Assembly: GCA_937138395.1 (NCBI GenBank)
Contig: CAKZPB010000119.1
Location: 1 to 48,685, forward strand
Direction: 5' to 3'
DNA from: an uncultured Pseudomonadota bacterium
GTDB taxonomy: Bacteria; Pseudomonadota; Gammaproteobacteria; Xanthomonadales; Wenzhouxiangellaceae
Length of the DNA stretch: 48,685 nt
This document shows, piece by piece, positions 35,956 to 44,671 of the stretch. Under the pieces are notes generated by a model, which was not told the DNA's origin, searched no databases, and saw only the letters and a program-made list of their open reading frames with translations. The position numbers were made by a program, and so were the translations under genes. Every line of letters begins with the position of its first letter. Position 1 is the stretch's first letter.

Positions 35956-38505
35956 CTATTCACCAGACAGCTGCTGTGACAGTCTGTCGAATAAATACAT
36001 CGCCTCCAGCTCGACCGTTGGCCGGGAGCGCACAGGCATTTTAAAATTGCCGATCGCATCGGGGTTTTGTTGAATCTCGACGTATGCATCTGCCAGGGCC
36101 AACGTTTCATTCCAGCCGGATTCCTCGGGCAGCTTTGATACTTGTGCTCGCAGCGCTTGAAGCTGCTTCTGCATTTCGACAGTGCTGCCTGATTCCAATT
36201 CAACAAGGACGCGGAATAATTTGTACTCCGGGGGTAGATTGACGCCTCCAGTCAGGCGAGAAAGAATTTCCGCACTCATTTCGAACGCTTGTGCGGCAGC
36301 GTCAGGCTGTCCCTGATGCAGCAGTGATCGCGCCAGCAAATAGGCACCGCGAGCGGTTACCTGGTTCTCACCAAGTAGCTCTAGATCCTCGGTCACTATC
36401 TTGCGAGCAAGGCGTTCAGCGTCGATTGGCCGGTTTTGATCAAACAACCAGAGTTCCGCCAGCCGTGCATGCACAATATTCCGACCAAAGCTGAAATCCG
36501 GTTGATCAACATAGACCTGGAGCATGTCTTCAAGCACTGTTGCGCTGCCGGCCAGGTCGCCCTGCAGTCGCCGAATGGTCATCATGCCGGCCAGATTTTC
36601 AATTTGTTGAGCGGCATTCGGGCTGGACACGCCAAACTCCTGATCCCGCAGTCGATAGAGTGCTTCGGCTCGTTCAATGTCTTCCGGTTTTCGTGTTTGG
36701 GTTGCAATTCGAATCGAAACATTGAACCGGTCAACGGCCGACCTTTTTATGCCACTTTCCATGTCATCGAGCACTTCGCGCAGGACTGGAAGCGCTTCAG
36801 CGCGTTGACCTGAGTCAAAAAGACTCGAAGCATATAGTTCGCGGCCAGCGGCGCGCATACCTTCAGATCCGTAGCCGGCTTCCAGCCATCCTTTAAAAAT
36901 CTCGTGAGCTGATTCATAGTCGCGCCGGAAATAGAAATTTCGGCCGAGAGCGAGACTGAGCGCGGTCGCTGTATCCCCACTTTCTTCCCAATTGGCATGC
37001 TGTGAACGCCATCGTTCCATTAACGTCTCGGTCAATGCCTGCCCGCCGTCTTCATTGGCGAATTGCTCAAGCAATAGATCTGAATATACCCGCTGCCCGA
37101 GCAGAAAGGCATTGGCTAGTTCGTATTGGCTCTCGGCCTCATGCTGAGCCGCAGTGGCGCGCTCGGCTTCAAGCATGGCTTGCTGTGCCGCCTGCTGAGC
37201 ACGCTGTTCGGCTTCTCTGGCCTGAAGAAATCCTGTTGCTGAAATAATCGTCGCTACAACCAGCGCAAGGCTGACGAACGCACTTGCGCCAACCATCGTT
37301 CGATTACGTCGCACGAACTTGCTCATCCGATAGGCTAGTGATGGCGGTTGGGCCCGCACCGGCTGATTATCGAGATAACGCTTGAGATCATCAGCCAGTT
37401 CTGAGGCGCTACCGTACCGCCGCTCGCGGTCCTTGGCCAGCGCTTTGAGCATCACCGAATCCAGGTCGCCTTTGAGACGACCCTGCCATTGTTGTGTCGT
37501 TGAATCGCTGATCGTGTCTGCTGAAGGTTGTAGTCGACTTGGGCGAGGCGTTTCGCCTTCACGGATTTGCTTGCACATCGCTTCAAAACCGAGCTCACGC
37601 AACTCCTTGCCGGAAACTGGCAGCGTGCCGACCAGGAGTTCATACAGCACCAGACCCAGCGAATACACGTCTGAGCGAGTGTCAATATCGATTTCGCCCA
37701 ATGCTGCTTGCTCCGGGCTCATGTACTCTGGTGTGCCAATCAGTTCACCCAGTTGAGTCAGTTGAGTCCGTTCTTCGGCACCAGCTTCAAACACGCGCGC
37801 AATACCGAAGTCAATCACTTTCGGTGCTGGTCTGCTGCCCTGATCAGGGACCAGGATATTGGAAGGTTTCAGATCGCGATGTATAAGACCCTTGCGGTGG
37901 GCGTGTTGAACAGCTTCGCATACCGGTAAGAGCAGCCGGATTCGCTCCTCCAGGCCCAACGCTCGCTTGGCTGCCCACTCGGTAATGGATACACCTTCGA
38001 TGTATTCCATGGCGAACCACGGACGACCGTCGTCCAGGCTTCCAGCGTCGAACACTCGCGCGATATTCGGGTGTTCCAGCACAGCCAGTGCTTGGCGCTC
38101 GGCCCGGAATCGAGTCAGTGCGTCCTGGCTGTCCAATCCGCGACGGGAAAGCTTCAGCGCCACTCGGCGCTGCACCGGCTCCATCTGCTCGGCCAGATAC
38201 ACCCGACCCATGCCGCCTTCGCCAATTGGACGAACCAATCGGTATGGACCGATGGTTTCAGGATCACTCGGGCTGGAAAAATTCTCGATCGAAGCTGCCA
38301 TCCCGCCACGACCGGCCAACGAATCGAGCGCACTGGCATCCCGTGCGCCATGCTTGTTTGGTTCAAGCATCGCAATCAACTCCGAATGCAGGTCGGGGTC
38401 TTCGGCTGCCAAGGCGATGAGCCGTGCTTTTCGGTCTTCGGCCGATAAGCGATCGAGTTCATGGAACAAGGCTTCCAGACGCTGGAAACGATCAGAATCT
38501 GTCAT
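35956..38505 (-). CDS. Membrane Ser/Thr protein kinase with TPR-type C-terminal region
   Basis: 849 residues. Kinase domain at about 87-375: Gly-loop GEGGMG (95-100), Lys118 in RVALKL, catalytic loop HRDLKPSN from His209 to Asn216, DFG at 232-234, and APE-like TPEYMSPEQ (258-266). All catalytic residues are present. One membrane helix at about 404-426 follows, then a coiled helix (QARE...AQHEAE) and helical repeats to the end. Topology: kinase inside, repeats in the periplasm. Its gene converges on the ECF sigma gene, and pairs of this kind are known to act by sigma phosphorylation. The short N-terminal region (1-80) resembles the usual lead of such proteobacterial kinases. Confidence 0.93.
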   Translation of the reverse strand: MTDSDRFQRLEALFHELDRLSAEDRKARLIALAAEDPDLHSELIAMLEPNKHGARDASALDSLAGRGGMAASIENFSSPSDPETIGPYRLVRPIGEGGMGRVYLAEQMEPVQRRVALKLSRRGLDSQDALTRFRAERQALAVLEHPNIARVFDAGSLDDGRPWFAMEYIEGVSITEWAAKRALGLEERIRLLLPVCEAVQHAHRKGLIHRDLKPSNILVPDQGSRPAPKVIDFGIARVFEAGAEERTQLTQLGELIGTPEYMSPEQAALGEIDIDTRSDVYSLGLVLYELLVGTLPVSGKELRELGFEAMCKQIREGETPRPSRLQPSADTISDSTTQQWQGRLKGDLDSVMLKALAKDRERRYGSASELADDLKRYLDNQPVRAQPPSLAYRMSKFVRRNRTMVGASAFVSLALVVATIISATGFLQAREAEQRAQQAAQQAMLEAERATAAQHEAESQYELANAFLLGQRVYSDLLLEQFANEDGGQALTETLMERWRSQHANWEESGDTATALSLALGRNFYFRRDYESAHEIFKGWLEAGYGSEGMRAAGRELYASSLFDSGQRAEALPVLREVLDDMESGIKRSAVDRFNVSIRIATQTRKPEDIERAEALYRLRDQEFGVSSPNAAQQIENLAGMMTIRRLQGDLAGSATVLEDMLQVYVDQPDFSFGRNIVHARLAELWLFDQNRPIDAERLARKIVTEDLELLGENQVTARGAYLLARSLLHQGQPDAAAQAFEMSAEILSRLTGGVNLPPEYKLFRVLVELESGSTVEMQKQLQALRAQVSKLPEESGWNETLALADAYVEIQQNPDAIGNFKMPVRSRPTVELEAMYLFDRLSQQLSGE

Positions 38506-39046
38506 GGTTTTTATCCGCTATTGTCGAAATCAACCGCAATGTATTTCCCCTATATTGATATACGCAATCCAAAAACAAAAACCTTACGTAGTTAGTTTAA
38601 CCATCATCAAGCTGAAGCCGGACCGGTTATCCAGGTCGCTGATCGGTACTGTGCTGCCAAGCTGTCTCGACAGGGACCCTCTGAATAACACTGCACGGGC
38701 GCAACGGCGTCTTTGCAGGATACTCCGGCTTGGTTTGGGTGAGTACCAATAGTGAAAACATTCGGAAATTCAAAATAAACGAGCCCAAACGAGCCGGAGC
38801 GCCTAACAAAGGTCCGTCCCGAACGGGTTTCGCCGGAAAAGTCGCAGCTCGCACGCTCCGATCTTCGGCCGCAGCTACAGCTACTGTATCTCCGATCACT
38901 CCAGGCGATCTGCGGCTTTTCAGACTGAAACGCGCTCCGTGCAGCGTTGTTCAGGGGTTCCCTGGTGTACCGGCTGATCCGAATGTTGTGAAGGGGCCAG
39001 ACTTCTGATTGCGTATAGCTAAGTAAGTCTCATCAGGAGGATTCTC
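38506..39046. other. 541-base divergent intergenic region
   Basis: Lies between the kinase (leftward) and beta-helix protein (rightward). The first 100 bases are AT-rich. The rest has normal composition, with a tandem ten-base repeat AAACGAGCC(C/G) at 38777-38796 and a small CCCG-AA-CGGG hairpin at 38818-38827. A 92-codon open frame (38730-39008) has no ribosome site and no recognisable protein. The last bases carry the AGGAGG of the beta-helix gene. Confidence 0.6.
38549..38578 (-). promoter_or_regulatory. Candidate promoter for the Ser/Thr kinase gene
   Basis: On the minus strand TTGTTT (38578-38573), 18-base spacer, TATAGG (38554-38549), about 45 bases before the kinase ATG at 38505, in an AT-rich stretch. 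Confidence 0.3.
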
Positions 39047-41293
39047 TTGACTACAGCAACTAGATCTAACCACTGCCACTGTGTGAATGTGTGGCCTCCA
39101 CTTTCTGATTATTCAAACGAATTGCGGCTGGGAACGTCCGAATTTCCTGTTGCGGTAACAGGGTGTATAGGTATGTCTATCAAAACAGTATGGATCTGCA
39201 TGTTATTAATCTGTTGTCAGCAGCTCGCTGCGGCAACCATTACGGTCAATACGGCGGACAACACCATTCTTGCCGATGACGGCTATTGCACATTGACCGA
39301 AGCAGTGCTGGCCGCCAACACCAACACGGCTTCTGGCACGACAGCAGGAGAGTGCGTGGCAGGCGAGGCTTGGCCGGTTCAAGATCAGATCATTTTTCAA
39401 TTGAGCATTTTCCCGGCCCATTTTTTTATTTTCGATACCCTTGAGTTGAACGAACCGGTCAAGATTGAAGGGCCGGGTGCTGCCGTGATGAAACTGACCA
39501 ATTTGGCCGAAACACGTGTTTTCAATATTCAGAACTTCCAAGTGGATGTCGAGTTCGATATCAGCGGGATAACCCTGTTGGATAATATTCTGCGGGCAGC
39601 GACCGGCGACTATGGCGGTGCCATGCTGGTAACGCTCAGTGCAGGCAGCAGCCTTCTGCTTGAAAACATGGTGTTCTTCAATAATGGTTCAGAGCGTGGC
39701 GGCGGTGCCATTGGCTTGTTTGGCGGACAAGACAATTCAATCACGATTCAAAATTCCACGTTCCAGGAGAACTATGCAGGCAATTTTGCTGCCGGGAATG
39801 TGCTGGGTGGCGGTGCAATCTTTGTAGGAACAAGCCAGAACGTCGTGATTGAAAACAGCAGCTTCTTCAATAACAATACCTTTCATGTGCCGTTGGCTCA
39901 GCCCCAGAGCGACGCGGCCGGTGGCGCCATACTGATCCGGTCCGGTCAGGGTTTTACCAGTACAGTAGATATTTTTCAATCGACCTTTTCAAACAACAGC
40001 ACCACCGGCGTCGGCGGTGCCATTGCCCTCGGCGGGCCAGGGTTTCCTGCTGACAATTCTGAATTGAGCATCCGTCATTCGACCGTTGTACTCAATGAAG
40101 CGGATCAGAACGATGATGAAACCGCGGTGCCCGGTGGCGGAGGCGTGTGGTCGTCCTCATCCGAGGCCGTTCAGGTGTATAACTCAATTGTGGCCCAAAA
40201 TGTTGACAATGCAGATTCCCCGGCGCCCGACCTGCATGGCAGCACAGACAGCTTCGGTTTTAACCTGATCGGTAATAACAGTACGGTAAGTGGTGTATTT
40301 CCCGCCGGTCAACCAAATGCCAATGATGACTTGGTGGGCTCCAGCGTGACGCCGCTTGACCCTGCTTTGGCTGCACTGGATAATTACGGCGGGCCGACGC
40401 AGGTTCATGAGCCCTTACTCAACAGCCCGGTGCTCGACCAGGGTAAGTGCGCCTCGCGCATTACGGATCAGCGTCTGTTTCAAAATATCCAGACCGGCCT
40501 GCGGACAATTGATATTATTACTTTTTCCAATGCTTCAGACGGCTGCGATATCGGCGCTGTCGAACGCTTTGGCGCCAGCTCGGACCCCGTTCCCGAGGCC
40601 AATGATGACAGCTATCTGGCGTTTGAGGATCAACCGCTGGTGATACCGGCAGTCGATGGGCTATTGTTCAATGACGTAGATGATGATCCACTGATTGTCA
40701 TCGACTTGAGTCTGGCCGACCAAACCAGGAAGCGGCTGCAGGGACAGGTAACCGCTGGTGCGGATGGCGCATTTGTTTTTGAACCCTCAAGCCCGGATTC
40801 TGTCGGGCCGGCCGAATTTGTCTACACCATCAGTGACACTTTGAATACGGATTCGGCCGAGCTGCTGATTCAAATAGTTCCGGTCAATGACCCACCGGTT
40901 TTTAACGCTGGCAGCAAGGTGATTACAGCCATCGCCGGAGAGCAAACGATAGTCGAAGATTGGGCGATCCAAATCAGTTCGGGTCCTCCCGATGAGCAGA
41001 TACAGTCGGTCGAATTTATTATTACACCAGTCAATGTGCCCGGTGGTTATTTCACCGGCATACCCAGTCTCGATATCAGCGGCTCCAGTGCGGATTTGAG
41101 CTTCGAGCTCGCTTCAGACGCGGTCGGCAATGCCGTGGTGAGCGTCGTGCTCCAGGATAATGGTGGCACATCCAATGGTGGACTCAACCAGTCCGATGAG
41201 GTCATCGTTACAATCCAAAGTGACTCGGACCTGATCTTCAGCGACAGTTTCGAAATTGTTCAGAACCGCAATAATTCAACATCAATCTATTGA
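39047..41293 (+). CDS. Secreted right-handed beta-helix (CSLREA-like) protein with cadherin-like domain
   Basis: 748 residues from TTG 39047, which has a perfect AGGAGG six bases upstream. ATG 39173 would give a conventional signal peptide (MSIKTVWICMLLICCQQLAAA) but has only a weak ribosome site. Near residue 80 a CTLTEAVLAANT segment matches the CSLREA lead. About 90-490 form a beta-helix rich in Asn/Gly turns (GGAIGLFGGQDNSITIQNSTF, NVVIENSSFFNN). A cadherin/VCBS-like domain follows (about 510-610: ANDDSYLAFEDQPLVIPAVDG, VNDPPVF). The tail is SDLIFSDSFE plus twelve residues. A surface or secreted adhesin or structural protein is the likely role; no enzyme motif is seen. Confidence 0.85.
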   Translation: MTTATRSNHCHCVNVWPPLSDYSNELRLGTSEFPVAVTGCIGMSIKTVWICMLLICCQQLAAATITVNTADNTILADDGYCTLTEAVLAANTNTASGTTAGECVAGEAWPVQDQIIFQLSIFPAHFFIFDTLELNEPVKIEGPGAAVMKLTNLAETRVFNIQNFQVDVEFDISGITLLDNILRAATGDYGGAMLVTLSAGSSLLLENMVFFNNGSERGGGAIGLFGGQDNSITIQNSTFQENYAGNFAAGNVLGGGAIFVGTSQNVVIENSSFFNNNTFHVPLAQPQSDAAGGAILIRSGQGFTSTVDIFQSTFSNNSTTGVGGAIALGGPGFPADNSELSIRHSTVVLNEADQNDDETAVPGGGGVWSSSSEAVQVYNSIVAQNVDNADSPAPDLHGSTDSFGFNLIGNNSTVSGVFPAGQPNANDDLVGSSVTPLDPALAALDNYGGPTQVHEPLLNSPVLDQGKCASRITDQRLFQNIQTGLRTIDIITFSNASDGCDIGAVERFGASSDPVPEANDDSYLAFEDQPLVIPAVDGLLFNDVDDDPLIVIDLSLADQTRKRLQGQVTAGADGAFVFEPSSPDSVGPAEFVYTISDTLNTDSAELLIQIVPVNDPPVFNAGSKVITAIAGEQTIVEDWAIQISSGPPDEQIQSVEFIITPVNVPGGYFTGIPSLDISGSSADLSFELASDAVGNAVVSVVLQDNGGTSNGGLNQSDEVIVTIQSDSDLIFSDSFEIVQNRNNSTSIY

Positions 41294-41369
41294 TGACTTG
41301 TGCCTTGCGTCTAACTTTTGTTTGACTGTTGATCACGTTGACGCGAAGGCTGGTGCGTTGCCCTTCGAA

Positions 41370-42341
41370 CTACGGTCGTGGATCGTAGACGTTAGACGAA
41401 AAGTGCTCGCGGGCCCATTCAGCCCGCTCATTGGCGGCCCATTCGTATGCTCCGCTGTCATCAACCTGCTGAAGCCGTTGACGCAGGCCGGCGTGGTTGG
41501 CGATCTGGATGTTCAGTCCGGGGCGGGCATTGAGCTCCAGAATCAACGGGCCGCGGTTTTTGTCGAGCACGATGTCGACGCCCAGGTAGCCCAGCTTGAC
41601 GGCTTCAAAGCAGTGTGCGGCCATCGATACGATCTGCCCCCAGTCGGGCACGTTGAATCCTAGCAATGGCGATCCGGTGTCGACGTGCTCGTCAACGTGA
41701 TGGTTTGAAATCACTGCCGCAATCGTTTGCCCGGTAGCAATACAGATGCCGGCGCCAATCGCGCCCTGATGCAGATTGGCTTTGCCGTCGGATGCGCGCG
41801 TTGGCAATCGCACCATGGACATGACGGGCACGCCACGATAAACAATCAAGCGGATGTCGGGCACGCCCTGAAATGCAATGCCGTCAAACACCGGATCAAA
41901 CTCAACCAGTTCTTCCAGTAAGGCGGTATCCGGTTGGCCGCCCAGGCTGTAGAGGCCGCTGATGACGTTGGTCAGATAGTGGGCAATGTCATCGCGATCC
42001 CAAAGTCGGCCGCCGGAGGATAGATAGCGTTCACCGCGCTGGCCAACGATGACCAGGATGCCGTCGCCGCCGCTGCCGTTGGCCGGTTTGATGACGAACT
42101 GTTCACGACCCTGCAAATGCGAATAGAACCGGTTCGATTGGCCGGAATAGGCAATCTGACCGATCATGCCCGGCACCGGCATGTTTTGAGCTTCCAGCAC
42201 TTTCTTGCAGCGTATTTTGTCATCGACCAGCGGGTAGAGTGATCGATCGTTCAGCCGCATGATGCACTCGGCATTCCTGCGATTCAGACTGAGCACGCCG
42301 GCCTTTCGCAGTGCGTCTGGTCTCGCAAACCATGTCCTCAC
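41370..42341 (-). CDS. Alpha-L-glutamate ligase-like ATP-grasp protein
   Basis: 323 residues, RimK-related ATP-grasp. Features: NRRNAECIMRLNDRSLYPLVDDK at the N-terminus, FVIKPANGSGGDGILVI (ATP-binding lysine and glycine loop), LLEELVEF, DIRLIVYRGVPVMSMVRLPT, and the metal-binding LGVDIVLDKNRGPLILELNARPGL. These are typical of the alpha-L-glutamate ligase homologue subgroup that travels with a 7-TM inactive transglutaminase. Its start overlaps that gene by four bases (42338-42341), making it the last gene of a three-gene unit. The acceptor it may ligate amino acids to is unknown. Confidence 0.92.
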   Translation of the reverse strand: MRTWFARPDALRKAGVLSLNRRNAECIMRLNDRSLYPLVDDKIRCKKVLEAQNMPVPGMIGQIAYSGQSNRFYSHLQGREQFVIKPANGSGGDGILVIVGQRGERYLSSGGRLWDRDDIAHYLTNVISGLYSLGGQPDTALLEELVEFDPVFDGIAFQGVPDIRLIVYRGVPVMSMVRLPTRASDGKANLHQGAIGAGICIATGQTIAAVISNHHVDEHVDTGSPLLGFNVPDWGQIVSMAAHCFEAVKLGYLGVDIVLDKNRGPLILELNARPGLNIQIANHAGLRQRLQQVDDSGAYEWAANERAEWAREHFSSNVYDPRP

Positions 42342-43855
42342 TTCGCCAGCTCCCGGAAGCGGACCAGTTCAGTCAGTCGATAGCCGGTATAGCGACCCAG
42401 CGCAATCGTCAATCCAAGCAAAACCAGCAACAGCTCCGGGAAAATCAGTACCCACCAGCCGAACAGGTCGACCCCCATGACCAGATAGGCGATAGCAGCA
42501 ATCAACAGACTGCCGGCGCCATCAAGCAGGGCATCTGCCGGGCTTTGCTCCTCCCAGACGATCGACATGCGTTCGATGACCATGGCGACGATGACCATCG
42601 GGAACAGTGCGACCGAGAGCCCGGCCTCGATGCCCAGTCGCTGACTCAGCACCGATACGATGGCCATCAGGATGACGACGATGATCAAGACGGCCGACAG
42701 CCGCGGCACCAGCAGCAAGCGCAGTTTTTCCAGGTAGAAACGAAACAGCAAACCGGCGCCGACGATGACCGTGAACAAAACGATGCCGGCAAGTAATTCC
42801 GTTTCTCTGAAGGCCAGCGCAATCAGTACGGGCATGAAGGTGCCGAATGACCGCAGGCCGATCACGTTGCGTAAAAACGCGATGATCAGCGCGCCCAGTG
42901 GAATCAGCAGCAAAATCTCATAGACAGCCTGCAAGTCGAGCGGCAGGGCCAGTAAAGACAATTCGGTGACTTTGGAGCCGGCCTGTTCGGCACGCTCGGT
43001 GGCCAGGTCCAGCGCACTGATCGAACGTTCTCTGACGCTGATCGTGAGTTCATCAATCGACGCCCCCGTTGCAAGTACGAGCGGAGTATCGCCAATATGC
43101 CAGACAAGGAAATTATCCGGCAGGCCGCGGTCACCGCTGGTCGGATCAAATGCAGTCCAGGTAGTGCCGTCATGGACGGCGAGCCAGGTTTCAATGGCTG
43201 CATCCCGGTTCTGCTCGACCAGCCGGACCCCGTTGATCATCACAACCGGGATTCGAGCCGCGCTCAAGATCAATTGGGCAATACGGGCCCGATCCAGGCC
43301 GAGCGGACCCTCCAGAAACAGGGCCATGTTGTCTTCCGGTGCTTCATCGTTGAGTTGAACCAGTACCTGAGCGGCAAAACTCACGACATCGGCGGATTCA
43401 CTGCGGACCTCATCGACAATCTCGGTCAAGGCTGTCTGAAATGGTTCTTCAAGCGCTGGAGGGCTCGGGAATCTAGGCTGGGGGGCCAGCTCGACCGGCC
43501 GGTCATCCTGAAAGAACACCGCTCGATAAAACAGGGTCTGGCGATTACTTGCACGTCGCAGCGTCCAGATCGCCGTTCGCTGCCAGGCGTCATCGTCGAC
43601 CGCGAGACCAAACCCGCGAGAAATAAAATGCTCATCGGTCAGCGAAAAACCCGGCGTCCGTGTCGGCAGCTGCATCTCGATCTTGAGTGCAGCATCGCCC
43701 GGTTCGGCTACAATCTGGGCCTGCACGCTCCACAGGACGCTGGTTTCATCCGGCATGATTGGAAAGCCGAAGGCACGGACTTTCCAGGTAAACATGGCCA
43801 GGCCGATCAGCACCAGCAAAAGCGCTAAGGCCAAACCATGAGTGGTTCGTTTCAA
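42338..43855 (-). CDS. Inactive transglutaminase domain fused to seven transmembrane helices
   Basis: 505 residues. A first membrane anchor (about 8-26) leads to a periplasmic transglutaminase-like domain, about 30-300. It has the fold's AVHDGTTWTAFDPTSGDRG segment but no Cys at the expected catalytic place, consistent with inactivity. From about 310 there are seven hydrophobic helices to residue 500. This exact domain pair is a known gammaproteobacterial family found with an ATP-grasp ligase and a retropepsin-like protein, as here. Overlaps both neighbours by four bases. Role: probably a membrane receptor or scaffold for peptide modification; inferred. Confidence 0.92.
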   Translation of the reverse strand: MKRTTHGLALALLLVLIGLAMFTWKVRAFGFPIMPDETSVLWSVQAQIVAEPGDAALKIEMQLPTRTPGFSLTDEHFISRGFGLAVDDDAWQRTAIWTLRRASNRQTLFYRAVFFQDDRPVELAPQPRFPSPPALEEPFQTALTEIVDEVRSESADVVSFAAQVLVQLNDEAPEDNMALFLEGPLGLDRARIAQLILSAARIPVVMINGVRLVEQNRDAAIETWLAVHDGTTWTAFDPTSGDRGLPDNFLVWHIGDTPLVLATGASIDELTISVRERSISALDLATERAEQAGSKVTELSLLALPLDLQAVYEILLLIPLGALIIAFLRNVIGLRSFGTFMPVLIALAFRETELLAGIVLFTVIVGAGLLFRFYLEKLRLLLVPRLSAVLIIVVILMAIVSVLSQRLGIEAGLSVALFPMVIVAMVIERMSIVWEEQSPADALLDGAGSLLIAAIAYLVMGVDLFGWWVLIFPELLLVLLGLTIALGRYTGYRLTELVRFRELAK

Positions 43856-44574
43856 GAGTTCAGCCGCTCCGGATTGTCGTCTTCAGGTTCAACGTCCTCG
43901 TCGCGATCTTCATCGTGGGTTTCGCTGAGCTGGTTTTCGGAATCGGCTCGGTTTTTTCGTGATACGTTGCGTGACCTGGGCCGGTCTGCGTCAGGATCCG
44001 ACGCGGAAGGGTCCAGCACGATGCCGCTGCGATCAAGCGAATCCGGACAGGGCTCGGAGCCCAGGAAGGTAGCACTCGAATCCACAACGGCAAATTCCTT
44101 CATCGCGCGCCGTCCCAGCAGCAGTGGATAATTGAAGTTGCTGCGGTCAACCAGGCTGACCTCGATATTCCGCTGCAAGCCCGCGATGCAGATTTCGACG
44201 CTGACGGTCGGTCGAACATCGTTCTCACCCTCGTGCCGCACAATGCCGATCGTGCGCTCACGCTCACGGACCATCACGACTTCTTCTCCAGTTTCACGGT
44301 CCATCACGGCAAAGCGCACCCAGCGCCGGCCCCACTGGCGGAAACGCTTGATGATTCTTGCATCCAGCGACGAGGTGTTGGCCCCGGTATCGAGCTTTGC
44401 GCTGAGGTCGAACCCGGGCGCGATCAGATAGGCATTTTCAACCCAACCGAGAATCTGGAGTTGTGTGGCCTGATCTTCATGTTTGTCTTCGGCGGCAGCA
44501 GGCACTGCGTGTGCCGCCGATAGGGCGAAAACGATCAGCAGGAATTGGCGTGGGAACATTCGGCTTGTCGGCAA
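43852..44574 (-). CDS. Retropepsin-like aspartic protease (former Zn_protease/RimB-like family)
   Basis: 240 residues with a signal peptide (MPTSRMFPRQFLLIVFALSA, cleavage near AVPAAA, residue 28). The core LGWVENAYLIAPGFDLSAKLDTGANTSSLDA has the Asp-Thr-Gly-Ala signature of single-domain aspartic proteases of the retropepsin type; YPLLLGRRAMKEFAVVD is the matching second strand. The last 60 residues are acidic and low in complexity (DRDEDVEPEDDNPE). It leads the trio with the 7-TM transglutaminase and ATP-grasp protein. Older annotation calls the family ATP-dependent zinc protease, but the motif argues for aspartic chemistry. Periplasmic by signal peptide. Confidence 0.9.
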   Translation of the reverse strand: MPTSRMFPRQFLLIVFALSAAHAVPAAAEDKHEDQATQLQILGWVENAYLIAPGFDLSAKLDTGANTSSLDARIIKRFRQWGRRWVRFAVMDRETGEEVVMVRERERTIGIVRHEGENDVRPTVSVEICIAGLQRNIEVSLVDRSNFNYPLLLGRRAMKEFAVVDSSATFLGSEPCPDSLDRSGIVLDPSASDPDADRPRSRNVSRKNRADSENQLSETHDEDRDEDVEPEDDNPERLNS

Positions 44575-44671
44575 CTGAACGACCGTGAATACTACCAGAG
44601 ACCCGCATGGAGTTCACTCCGCACGAACAAACGTGAAAGTGGCCACGAAAGCAAGCGCCTCCGCGCTCAGA

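Noticed and set aside
38730-39008. 92-codon open frame in the spacer before the beta-helix gene
   Set aside because: No ribosome site, no recognisable protein, and composition not clearly coding.
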